Part shown: one piece after another, positions 19,387-27,644 of the stretch
Layout: each line of letters starts with the position of its first letter
How positions within the stretch are numbered: the first letter of the stretch is position 1
Source of the DNA: Clostridia bacterium
GTDB lineage: Bacteria; Bacillota; Clostridia; Oscillospirales; Acutalibacteraceae
Reading direction: 5' to 3'
Length of the DNA stretch: 36,969 nt
NCBI GenBank assembly: GCA_017435665.1
Contig: JAFSEP010000045.1
Coordinates: 1-36,969, forward strand
Program-made: the position numbers and the translations under genes
Notes under the pieces: model-generated
Database searches by the model: none
What the model was told of the DNA's origin: nothing
The model's input: only the letters and a program-made list of their open reading frames with translations

Positions 19387-20778
19387 ATGACCGAAAAAAT
19401 AAATGCTTATTTTGAAAGAGAAAAGGCGAATCTTCTTTCAGACCTTGAAAAGCTTATAAAAATACCCAGCGTAAGGGGTGAAGCCTCAGAGGATATGCCT
19501 TTTGGTGCCGAGCCTAAGAAGGCACTTGATAAAATCCTTGAGATCGCATCAGGCTACGGTTTTATCACAAACAATATTGACAACTATGCAGGAGAAATCG
19601 ACCTTAATGATAAAGAAACAAAGCTTGCCATATTAGGTCACCTTGATGTTGTACCTGAGGGCGATGGCTGGAGCGTGCCGCCCTATGAAATGACAGTTAA
19701 GGACGGTAAGGTTTACGGAAGGGGCACAAGTGATGATAAAGGTCCCGTAATCTGTGCCCTCTATGCCCTCAAAGCCATAAAGGCTTTAGGCATTGACCTG
19801 AGCTATAATGCAAGACTTATTGCAGGCACAAGCGAGGAAACGGGCAGCGAGGACATCGGATACTATGTGACCAAAAGACAGATGCCTCCAATGACCTTTA
19901 CACCCGATTCATCCTTCCCTGTAACCAATGTTGAAAAGGGAAGATTTTCAAAAGCCTTCACCGGTAAAGTATCAGCAACAGGCGAAAAGAGTATAGTCTC
20001 ATTTGATGCGGGACTTGTAGTCAACGCAGTTCCCGGTAAGGCAAAGGCGGAGGTAAAGGGGTTCAGCTTTACAGATTTGGAAAAACTTACAGAAGAAGCA
20101 AAGAGGGAGACCGGCGTTGAGTTTACTCTCAATCGGAACGGAGAAATAACAGAAATTCTTGCAGAGGGTGTCAGCGCCCACGCATCGCTTCCCGAAAACG
20201 GTAACAATGCTCTGACTGCACTTGTGAAGCTTCTTTCAGCTCTCGAAAGTGACTGTGCTACCGTTGAAGCCTTCCGCACAATCGCAAAGCTTTTCCCTCA
20301 CGGAAAGCTTTACGGTGAGGGTTTAGGCGTTGATATGGAGGACGAGGCTTCGGGCAAGCTTACACTTTCCCTTGATATTCTCCGCTATGACGGTGAAAGT
20401 ATATATGCAGAATTTGACACAAGAGTACCTCTCTGCGCAACAGAGGAAAATCTCGCATTCAAGGTAAGAGATGTGCTGAGTGCCAACGGTTTTGTCTTAT
20501 CTGATACAGAAATGGTTGCAGTTCACTATGTTGACGAAAACAGCGACTTTATAAAAAAGCTCCTTTCGGCATATGAAGCCTTCAGCGGAAGCAAGGGCTA
20601 CTGCGAGGCTATCGGCGGCGGAACCTATGTTCACAATATTGAGGGTGGTGTCGCCTTCGGTGCGGTGATGCCCGGCGTTGACACAAATATGCACGGAATT
20701 GATGAGTTTATGCCGATAGACGACCTGATTACTGCGGCGAAGATTTTCACGTTGGCAGTTATAGAAATATGTAAGTAA
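19387..20778 (+). CDS. pepV: dipeptidase PepV (M20 family)
   Basis: The product is 463 aa, a usual length for PepV, a cytoplasmic zinc peptidase that cleaves dipeptides with broad specificity. Metal-site motifs are visible: LGHLDVVPEGDGWSVPPYE (His85, Asp87), GRGTSDDKGP (Asp117 bridging), GTSEETGSED (Glu150 catalytic, Glu151) and TPDSSFPV (Asp174). Near the end, GGGTYVHNIEGGVAFGAV and DTNMHGIDEFM carry the last histidine ligand. The lid domain lies between about 185 and 380. GAGGTG is upstream of the ATG. recQ starts 13 bp downstream, so the two share a transcript. Confidence 0.95.
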   Translation: MTEKINAYFEREKANLLSDLEKLIKIPSVRGEASEDMPFGAEPKKALDKILEIASGYGFITNNIDNYAGEIDLNDKETKLAILGHLDVVPEGDGWSVPPYEMTVKDGKVYGRGTSDDKGPVICALYALKAIKALGIDLSYNARLIAGTSEETGSEDIGYYVTKRQMPPMTFTPDSSFPVTNVEKGRFSKAFTGKVSATGEKSIVSFDAGLVVNAVPGKAKAEVKGFSFTDLEKLTEEAKRETGVEFTLNRNGEITEILAEGVSAHASLPENGNNALTALVKLLSALESDCATVEAFRTIAKLFPHGKLYGEGLGVDMEDEASGKLTLSLDILRYDGESIYAEFDTRVPLCATEENLAFKVRDVLSANGFVLSDTEMVAVHYVDENSDFIKKLLSAYEAFSGSKGYCEAIGGGTYVHNIEGGVAFGAVMPGVDTNMHGIDEFMPIDDLITAAKIFTLAVIEICK

Positions 20779-20791
20779 AAGGTGATTGCAA

Positions 20792-22624
20792 GTGACAAAG
20801 ACTGAGGTGCTGAGCAGGTATTTCGGTTACGCTTCCTTCAGAGGCGGACAGGAGGAAATAATTGATAATATACTCGGTGGCAGAGACGTTCTTGCGGTTA
20901 TGCCCACGGGGGCAGGGAAGTCTCTTTGCTTTCAGATTCCTGCACTTATGAAAGAGGGTACTGCCCTGATTATTTCTCCGCTGATTTCTCTTATGAAGGA
21001 TCAGATTGCTGCACTCAAGGAAAACGGAATATCGGCTGAGACTCTGAATTCCTCAACTGCCTCAGAGGTATCCCGTGAAATATACGGAAAAGCTGCCGCA
21101 GGAGAATACAAGCTTCTTTATGTTTCTCCCGAAAAGCTGGATACTCCGGGTTTTATCAGGCTTGTGTCAGTGATGAACGTATCTATGGTATGCGTGGATG
21201 AGGCTCACTGTGTTTCACAATGGGGTCAGGATTTCAGGAGCAGCTATCTTAAAATAGCGCAGTTTATTGCCTCTTTTGCAAAAAGGCCGACAGTTGCCGC
21301 CTTTACTGCAACTGCAACACAGCTTGTCCGTGAGGATATAGTCCGTCTGCTTGAGCTCAGAGAGCCTGAGATAACCGTGACGGGCTTTGACAGACCCAAT
21401 CTCTATTTTGAGGTACAGAAGCCGAAAAGCAAGCTGAACGCAGTGAGAAAATACCTTGATTCACATATCGATAACTGCGGAATTATATATTGCTCAACGA
21501 GAAAGGGTGCAGACGAGCTTTATTCGGTTCTTACAGCGGAAGGCTATAACGTGAGCAAGTATCATGCAGGTCTTGACCCTGAGAAGAGAAGACTCAGTCA
21601 GGAGCACTTTGTTATGGACAGGGCGAAGGTGATGATTGCAACCAATGCCTTCGGTATGGGCATTGATAAATCCGATGTATCATTTGTTATTCATTATAAT
21701 ATGCCCGGTGATATAGAAAGCTATTATCAGGAGGCAGGCAGAGCAGGCCGTGACGGTGAAAACGCCGAATGCATACTGCTTTGCGGCGGCAGAGATGTGG
21801 GCATACAGAAATATTTTATCAATAATCCCTCCGATAACGAGGAAATGAGCGACGAGGAAAGAAGCCGTATAAAGCAGCGCCGTTTCCGTATGCTTAACCA
21901 TATGATTGCCTATTCCTCAGGAGAGGTCTGTCTGAGAAAATACATACTCAGGTATTTCGGTGAAAGAACCGATGAAAACTGCGGAAACTGCTCGGTATGC
22001 TGCGGAGAGAGAAAATACAGCGATATAACCGTATCAGCTCAGAAGGTGCTTTCGGCTGTTGCAAGAACAAAGGAAAGACTGACGATTGATGAAATTGCCG
22101 ATTTCCTCAGAGGGGACGAAAAAGCAGGGCTTGACCCTGAACTGATGAAGATAAAGACCTTCGGTATTATGAATAATCTCAGCCACAGAAAGATAAGAGA
22201 GATAATCGATTATCTGCTCAGGGAGAATGTTGCGGAAACGGATATGACTCAGGGCAGAAGCATACTGAAACTTAACGATAACTCAAGAAATGTTCTTTTT
22301 CATAATAAACGGGTAAGAATAAGCATTGCACAGGCAGGAGAAAAAGCTGATAAAAAGCCGAAAACGGAGGATGTATCCGATGAACCCTTCGATGAGGCTC
22401 TGTTCAATCTGCTGAAAAACCTGAGAAAAACCGTTGCCGATAAGAAGGCAGTTCCCGCCTTCGTTGTTTTTTCCGATGCAACACTCAGGGATATGTGCAG
22501 AAAAAGACCCTTAACCAACGAGGAATTTCTTCAGGTTTCGGGTGTGGGTATGAAGAAGCTGGAGGAATACGGCCCGATTTTCTTAAAGGCAATAAACCTG
22601 TTTGAACAAAAAATAAACGGATAA
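20792..22624 (+). CDS. recQ: ATP-dependent DNA helicase RecQ
   Basis: The product is 610 aa. The start is taken at GTG 20792, seven bases after AAAGGTG; an in-frame TTG at 20786 is less suitable. Helicase motifs are in order: FRGGQEEII, Walker A MPTGAGKS, DEAHCVSQWGQDFR, TATAT, YCSTRKGAD, and QEAGRAGRDG. The RecQ zinc site (C-x~20-CGNCSVCC) and a winged-helix RQC-like segment follow. The C-terminal HRDC domain (ALFNLLKNLRKTVADKKAVP ... LQVSGVGMKKLEEYG) is complete. It unwinds DNA 3' to 5' in recombination and repair. The pairing with pepV is probably transcriptional rather than functional. Confidence 0.97.
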   Translation: MTKTEVLSRYFGYASFRGGQEEIIDNILGGRDVLAVMPTGAGKSLCFQIPALMKEGTALIISPLISLMKDQIAALKENGISAETLNSSTASEVSREIYGKAAAGEYKLLYVSPEKLDTPGFIRLVSVMNVSMVCVDEAHCVSQWGQDFRSSYLKIAQFIASFAKRPTVAAFTATATQLVREDIVRLLELREPEITVTGFDRPNLYFEVQKPKSKLNAVRKYLDSHIDNCGIIYCSTRKGADELYSVLTAEGYNVSKYHAGLDPEKRRLSQEHFVMDRAKVMIATNAFGMGIDKSDVSFVIHYNMPGDIESYYQEAGRAGRDGENAECILLCGGRDVGIQKYFINNPSDNEEMSDEERSRIKQRRFRMLNHMIAYSSGEVCLRKYILRYFGERTDENCGNCSVCCGERKYSDITVSAQKVLSAVARTKERLTIDEIADFLRGDEKAGLDPELMKIKTFGIMNNLSHRKIREIIDYLLRENVAETDMTQGRSILKLNDNSRNVLFHNKRVRISIAQAGEKADKKPKTEDVSDEPFDEALFNLLKNLRKTVADKKAVPAFVVFSDATLRDMCRKRPLTNEEFLQVSGVGMKKLEEYGPIFLKAINLFEQKING

Positions 22625-22651
22625 AATTCTGCGTTTTGTGAGATTTTGCTA

Positions 22652-22679
22652 TTGAAAAAATAATTTTCGGTGCTATAAT
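22652..22679 (+). promoter_or_regulatory. promoter of the V/A-type ATPase operon
   Basis: TTGAAA (22652-22657), 16 bp, TATAAT (22674-22679), 43 bp before the first start codon. No other convincing promoter is seen until 31649. Confidence 0.75.
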
Positions 22680-22721
22680 TCAGCTATAAACAAGTGATAT
22701 GCAGAGCAAGGGGTGGTATTT

Positions 22722-23030
22722 ATGGAAAATGTACTCAGGAAAATAATCGTTGCCGACAAAACTGCTCAGGAAACTGTTGAAAAATCCGAAGAGCAAAGAC
22801 GCAGCGTGGAAGAAAGAATTGCAGAAGCAAAGGAACAGTTTGAAATCAGGTATTCTGAGGAAACCGAAGCGAAGATTGATGAAATGAAAAGGGAAAAGCA
22901 GAAAATACTTGAAGAAGAAAAAGAGAAAAACAGGAAAGCAACAAAGGAACAGCTTGACAGACTTGAGGAAATCTATTGCGAAAAAAAGGATGAATGGGTA
23001 AAGGCCATAACCGAGAGGGTTATCGGCTGA
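22722..23030 (+). CDS. V/A-type ATPase peripheral-stalk subunit G/H
   Basis: The product is 102 aa, nearly all one charged coiled coil (EKSEEQRRSVEERIAEAKEQ, EEEKEKNRKATKEQ). It ends EWVKAITERVIG, which is typical of the small stalk subunit that pairs with subunit E. The start is ATG 22722, eight bases after AGGGG; an in-frame GTG at 22713 overlaps that site. It is the first gene of the operon. The call rests on coiled-coil shape, size and position. Confidence 0.8.
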   Translation: MENVLRKIIVADKTAQETVEKSEEQRRSVEERIAEAKEQFEIRYSEETEAKIDEMKREKQKILEEEKEKNRKATKEQLDRLEEIYCEKKDEWVKAITERVIG

Positions 23031-23066
23031 TAAAAGTTACTGATTCGGACAAAAGGAGGTGCGGAA

Positions 23067-24113
23067 ATGAAAATACTTAACTATAAGCTCAATGCTATTA
23101 TGGCAAAGGCAAGGGCGATGTACGGTCAGAGGCTTACGGGTGAGGACTATGACAGTCTTGTTGCCTGCACCTCACTTGCAGAGCTTGTTACCTGTCTTAA
23201 AGCCAAGGCACCCTATGAAGCTGCATTTGAAAGCGTTTCCGCAACACAGTCGGAAGCAGGCTATATTGAGTTCATTATAAGAAAAAGGGCATACAACAGA
23301 TTTGTCAGCCTTTACAGATATGAAATGACTCTGGGAGAAGGCTTCTCCGATTATTTCATAGTCAAGGAGGAGGTCAAGCAGATACTTTCCTGCATTAAGA
23401 GCATACTTCTTAACAATACGGAGAAATATGTTATAAATATGCCTTCCTTCTATGAAAAGAGTTTGCATTTTGACGTTAAAAGCCTTATGGGTGTCCGTAC
23501 CCTTGAACAGCTCAGCAGGCTTCTTGAGGGCACCCCCTATAAAAAGCTGACAGATAAGGGAATAGCTGACGGCTATTCCTATACGGAATTTGAGTCAGAT
23601 CTTGTCAGCTATTTCAATGAATTCGAATATGACCTTGTTAATAAAAACTGCAAGGGCAAGGAGAAAAAGCAGATGATGGCTTTGCTTGCAGAGACGGCAG
23701 ATATGAAGTTTGCAGATAAGCTTTACAGACTGAAAAAATACTTCCCTGCAAACAAGGCGCTGCTGAGTGTTATAGCGCCGTCTCATCTGACAGCATTTTC
23801 TCATAAAGAAATCAAGGCGTTGATAAATGCCGAAAATGAAAAACAGGTGCTTGAAATTTTGTCAGGCACGTTATACAGAGGCTATGTAAGGGAAATCGAA
23901 AAAAACGTTCATATCGAGCAGGCGATAAATCAGGTCAGATACAGAAAAATCAAAAGTCTTCTGCGCTTCAGCACAGACCCGAATGTTGTAATGTTCTGCT
24001 TTATGCTGCTTACGGAAAACGAGACCGATAACCTTATTCACATAACCGAAGGAATAAAATACGGAATAAATCAGGAAGAAATCAGGGCGCTGCTTATAGG
24101 CGTCGGTGATTAG
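23067..24113 (+). CDS. ntpC: V/A-type ATPase subunit C (AC39/d type)
   Basis: The product is 348 aa and helical, matching the funnel-shaped subunit that links the central stalk to the proteolipid ring. The N-terminus YKLNAIMAKARAMYGQRLT, and repeated motifs with FVSLYRYEMTLGEGFSDYFI and NLIHITEGIKYGINQEEIR are characteristic. AAGGAGG lies seven bases before the ATG. The subunit I gene begins 13 bases after its stop. Confidence 0.92.
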   Translation: MKILNYKLNAIMAKARAMYGQRLTGEDYDSLVACTSLAELVTCLKAKAPYEAAFESVSATQSEAGYIEFIIRKRAYNRFVSLYRYEMTLGEGFSDYFIVKEEVKQILSCIKSILLNNTEKYVINMPSFYEKSLHFDVKSLMGVRTLEQLSRLLEGTPYKKLTDKGIADGYSYTEFESDLVSYFNEFEYDLVNKNCKGKEKKQMMALLAETADMKFADKLYRLKKYFPANKALLSVIAPSHLTAFSHKEIKALINAENEKQVLEILSGTLYRGYVREIEKNVHIEQAINQVRYRKIKSLLRFSTDPNVVMFCFMLLTENETDNLIHITEGIKYGINQEEIRALLIGVGD

Positions 24114-24126
24114 GAGGTGAGGTAAT

Positions 24127-26175
24127 ATGGCAATAGAAAAGATGCAGCTTGTCACTTTCACGGGAAAAGCGGGAAAGCTTGACAAGATTATATCAAAGTG
24201 TCTGCTCAGCGGTGATTTTCATCCCGAACAGGCAAGCGAGTTCATCGGCTTTTCCGAGATACTCAGCATTATGAAAAGCAACGGTGCCGACGATAAGGTT
24301 GAGGATATGATGGAATACAGCACCTATGACGGAAAATTCAGCCCGTCCCATGCTATGCAGTATCTTTCGTCTGTTCTCGGTTACAGCTCGGTAACGGGGG
24401 AAAATCCCTATTCGGGAATAATGCAGAGCATAAAGGAGCTTGCAGATGAATACGGCTTTGATATAGAAAGCACAAAAGTATCGAAAGGCCGTAATTACGA
24501 TGAGGATGACCCGGAAGAGTATGTGCTTTCCGTGGGTGAAAGGATAAAGGAGCTGGATGCAGGACGCAAGGAGCTTCTTGAGCAGCTCAGAAAGTGCGAG
24601 GAGGGTAAGGCTCAGTTTGTTCACTTCAAGGGACTTAATATTCCCCTTGAGCAGATAGCTGAGAGCAGATTTGTTAAAACCCGATTCGGTCATATGCCCA
24701 GGGAAAGTGTGGAGAAGCTGAATATTGCATACAGCGATAATCCGTATATTCTCTTTGTCCCCTGCACAACAGAGGCTGATGAATGCTGGGGCGCATATGT
24801 TGCCCCAAAGAATAAGCTGGATGAGGTGGATAAGATTTTCTCACTGCTGCATTTTGAAAGACTTAAAATGCCCGGTGCGGTAGGCTCAACGGCAGAGATA
24901 ATTGAAAGCCTTGACAGCAATATAGAGATTATTTCCGAGTCCGTTAAGGAATATGACCGCAGAATAAAGGAAATTTTTGAAACGGAAAAGGAAAAGCTGA
25001 TTGCCGTATATAACCATATGAAAATTAAAAACGCAGCTTACGAGGTGCGAAAGTATGTGTTCGTTTCAGGAAACAGCTTTTTCTGTGCAGGCTGGGTGCC
25101 TGCCAAAAAGCTCAAGTCGGTTACTGAGAAGATAATGTCCTTCAGCGGAATAAGTCTTACAACCGCCAAGCCAGAGGACGTGCCTGAGCACGAGCCGCCC
25201 GTAAGGCTTAAAAACAACAAGCTGACCCGTCCTTATGAGTTCTATGTGGAAATGTACGGCTTGCCGAAATATCACGATAAGGATATAACCTTCTTCGTGG
25301 CTCTCGTATATACCTTCGTGTTCGGTGTTATGTTCGGTGATGTGGGTCAGGGACTTCTTCTTGCCGTAGGCGGCTTCATTGCCTATAAGGTCAAGGGTAT
25401 GGCTTTAGGTAAGATACTTGTTCCCTGCGGCGTTGCTTCAATGATTGGAGGTCTTGTGTTCGGTTCGGTATTCGGCTTCGAGCACGCTCTCGACCCTCTC
25501 TATCACGCCATAGGGCTGAAGGAGAAGCCTGTTGAAGTAATGCACAGCGTAAACGGAATACTGGTTTTTGCCATATTTGTCGGTGTTGCTTTGGTAATTG
25601 CGGCAATGGTGATAAACATTATTATTTCTTTGAAGCGAAAGAAAATCGGGGAGGCTCTTTTCAGTCAGAACGGACTTGCAGGCATTGTGCTTTATGTCTG
25701 CGGTGTATGTCTCGTATATGCATTTATGGGAGGACCCAAGCTGATACCCAACGCAGTGCTCATACCCCTTATGCTTGTTTCCTTCCTGATGCTCTTCTTC
25801 AAGGAAATTCTTATAGGAATTACGGATAAGCACGAAAATTGGAAGCCTGAGTCAATGCTTGACTTCTTCCTGCAGAATATTTTTGAATGCATTGAATATG
25901 TGCTTTCGTATTTCAGTAACACGCTTTCATTCCTGCGAGTAGGCGCCTTTGTTATCGTTCACTCAAGTATGATGATGGTTGTCTTTACACTTGCAGGTGA
26001 CACAAGCACACCCAAGGGAATTATCGTTGTAATTCTCGGAAATATCGTGGTTATCGCCCTTGAGGGACTTCTCACGGGTATTCAAGGTCTTCGCCTTGTG
26101 TTCTATGAAATGTTCTCACGCTTCCACGAGGGCGGAGGCAAGCCCTTTAACGCAATTTCAACTAAAAAGCTATAA
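24127..26175 (+). CDS. ntpI: V/A-type ATPase membrane subunit I (a subunit)
   Basis: The product is 682 aa. The N-terminal 330 residues are soluble and coiled-coil-rich (YDRRIKEIFETEKEKLIAVY). The C-terminal half has about seven or eight transmembrane segments with the usual landmarks: PYEFYVEMYGLPKYHDKD, VFGVMFGDVGQGLLL, LSFLRVGAFVIVHSSM and GLLTGIQGLRLVFYEMFSRF. The arginine in LSFLRVGAF and that in IQGLRL are the probable half-channel residues facing the ring glutamate. It forms the ion path together with subunit K. Confidence 0.95.
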   Translation: MAIEKMQLVTFTGKAGKLDKIISKCLLSGDFHPEQASEFIGFSEILSIMKSNGADDKVEDMMEYSTYDGKFSPSHAMQYLSSVLGYSSVTGENPYSGIMQSIKELADEYGFDIESTKVSKGRNYDEDDPEEYVLSVGERIKELDAGRKELLEQLRKCEEGKAQFVHFKGLNIPLEQIAESRFVKTRFGHMPRESVEKLNIAYSDNPYILFVPCTTEADECWGAYVAPKNKLDEVDKIFSLLHFERLKMPGAVGSTAEIIESLDSNIEIISESVKEYDRRIKEIFETEKEKLIAVYNHMKIKNAAYEVRKYVFVSGNSFFCAGWVPAKKLKSVTEKIMSFSGISLTTAKPEDVPEHEPPVRLKNNKLTRPYEFYVEMYGLPKYHDKDITFFVALVYTFVFGVMFGDVGQGLLLAVGGFIAYKVKGMALGKILVPCGVASMIGGLVFGSVFGFEHALDPLYHAIGLKEKPVEVMHSVNGILVFAIFVGVALVIAAMVINIIISLKRKKIGEALFSQNGLAGIVLYVCGVCLVYAFMGGPKLIPNAVLIPLMLVSFLMLFFKEILIGITDKHENWKPESMLDFFLQNIFECIEYVLSYFSNTLSFLRVGAFVIVHSSMMMVVFTLAGDTSTPKGIIVVILGNIVVIALEGLLTGIQGLRLVFYEMFSRFHEGGGKPFNAISTKKL

Positions 26176-26193
26176 TAATCGGAGGATTTTAAA

Positions 26194-26688
26194 ATGAATA
26201 CATTATTTTTATCAGCAATTATAATTTTACCCATCATTGCAATCACAGTATCTTCAGCTATCACTTTCAATAAGAAGCTTCAGGGCAAGAGCACGGGCAA
26301 GGCTATGAGGTTCAACCTTGCAACCTTTGCTGCCGTGGCAGTTCTTGTATGCACCTTCACCTTTATGGCATCAGCAGCCGAAGCTACCGATGCCCCCTCA
26401 GCAGAAACGGTTGCTGAGGTCGGCGGTGCAGATGCATCCGAGGTAGCAACAGAAACACAGGAAGCAAGCACATCTGCAAACGGTCTGGGACTTCTTGCAG
26501 CAGGTCTTGTAACGGGTCTTGCAGGTATCGGCGGCGGTATTGCCGTTGCAGCAGGTGCTCCTGCAGCCATTGCGGCAACAAGTGAAGACCCCAAGTCCTT
26601 CGGTAAGTCACTTATCTTCGTTGCTCTGGGTGAATCAATCGCTCTTTACGGTGTTGTTATTTCAATTCTCATTCTCAATAAGGTATAA
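26194..26688 (+). CDS. ntpK: V/A-type ATPase proteolipid K with long N-terminal extension
   Basis: The product is 164 aa, about twice the length of a single hairpin. Two hydrophobic segments (residues about 3-25 and 43-63, with ASAAEA after the second) and an Ala/Thr/Glu-rich linker of about 35 residues precede the working hairpin. The hairpin has GLAGIGGGIAVAAGAP and the ion-binding ALGESIALYG. Glu, Ser and Tyr are placed as in sodium-binding c subunits, but the first-helix glutamine has no clear counterpart, so ion specificity cannot be decided. Extended K subunits are known in other Clostridia. Gene order and RBS GGAGG are normal. Confidence 0.93.
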   Translation: MNTLFLSAIIILPIIAITVSSAITFNKKLQGKSTGKAMRFNLATFAAVAVLVCTFTFMASAAEATDAPSAETVAEVGGADASEVATETQEASTSANGLGLLAAGLVTGLAGIGGGIAVAAGAPAAIAATSEDPKSFGKSLIFVALGESIALYGVVISILILNKV

Positions 26689-26712
26689 TCGGGAATTTCA
26701 GGGAGCTTTAAG

Positions 26713-27018
26713 ATGAAATTCAGACTGTTGACAAATGACGGCGACACCCTTACGGGGATGCGCCTTGCAGGTATTGAGGGCGAGCTCGCCCTGTCGGCTC
26801 AGGAGGGAATTCCGGCTCTTGAAAGAGCCTTGAGCGATAAGGAAACGGGAATTATCATAATCAATCAATCTCTTGCATCGCTTATGGAAAAAACTCTTCT
26901 TGAGGTAAAAAAAACGTCTGCGGCTTTAATTGTTGAAATACCCGATAAGAACTCAGACGGAGCTGATACAGACAGCATTACGAAATACGTTGCTGATGCT
27001 ATCGGAATTAAAATCTGA
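26713..27018 (+). CDS. ntpG: V/A-type ATPase central-stalk subunit F
   Basis: The product is 101 aa with the short alternating beta-alpha pattern of subunit F: MKFRLLTNDGDTLTGMRLAG, TGIIIINQSLASLME, AALIVEIPDK. It binds subunit D in the rotor. GGGAGC is upstream. It lies between K and E, as in related operons. Confidence 0.9.
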   Translation: MKFRLLTNDGDTLTGMRLAGIEGELALSAQEGIPALERALSDKETGIIIINQSLASLMEKTLLEVKKTSAALIVEIPDKNSDGADTDSITKYVADAIGIKI

Positions 27019-27035
27019 AGGTAGGATTTGAAACT

Positions 27036-27632
27036 ATGCTTAATCAGGATGAACAGATTGCTTTGTTCGTTGAAGCGATAAATAAGGACGCTGAAAAGCT
27101 CTGCAAAAAAATCGATAAGGAAACAAAGCAGCTTTATGCCTCTGAGGTTGAAAAGCTCCGCCGTAAGGCTGAGGAAAAAATGCTTCAGAGAATCAATTAT
27201 TATAAAAACGAAACAGAAACAGATTTCAATAAAAATCTTGCCCTTGACAAAACGGCAAACAGACAGCTTCTTTGCGATAAAAGAAACGAAATAACACAAA
27301 AGGTTTTCGCCCTTGTAAGGGAGGAAATTTCAGCCTTTACCGAAGGTGACGGCTATGCGGAATTTCTTGAAGAGAGCCTTAAAAGCATCTGCGGATACAC
27401 CTGCGGAGCCGTTGAGATTTTTGCAAGAGGTGCCGATACGGAAAAGGTGAAGGCAGCAGCGGAAAGGCTGGGCATTGAATATACCGTTTCCGCCGATGAA
27501 GGCATTGCTCTGGGAGGTATCAGGGTTGCAGACAGGTCGGCGAACAAGATTTTTGATGACACTCTTGACCTGAGAATTCAGGAGCAGAGAGAGTGGTTCC
27601 TGCTGAACTCATCTCTCGGCATAAATATATAA
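27036..27632 (+). CDS. ntpE: V/A-type ATPase peripheral-stalk subunit E
   Basis: The product is 198 aa. The N-terminal 85 residues are a coiled coil (KKIDKETKQLYASEVEKLRR and following) that pairs with subunit G/H. The globular C-terminal part (EEISAFTEGDGYAEFLEESL, LGGIRVADRSANKIFDDTLD) matches the E-subunit head that docks on the A/B ring. It starts 17 bp after subunit F and ends 12 bp before subunit A. Confidence 0.92.
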   Translation: MLNQDEQIALFVEAINKDAEKLCKKIDKETKQLYASEVEKLRRKAEEKMLQRINYYKNETETDFNKNLALDKTANRQLLCDKRNEITQKVFALVREEISAFTEGDGYAEFLEESLKSICGYTCGAVEIFARGADTEKVKAAAERLGIEYTVSADEGIALGGIRVADRSANKIFDDTLDLRIQEQREWFLLNSSLGINI

Positions 27633-27644
27633 GGGGGAACGCTT

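Noticed and set aside
25438-25833. Minus-strand open frame inside subunit I
   Set aside because: It is antisense to conserved membrane segments and has no translation signals.
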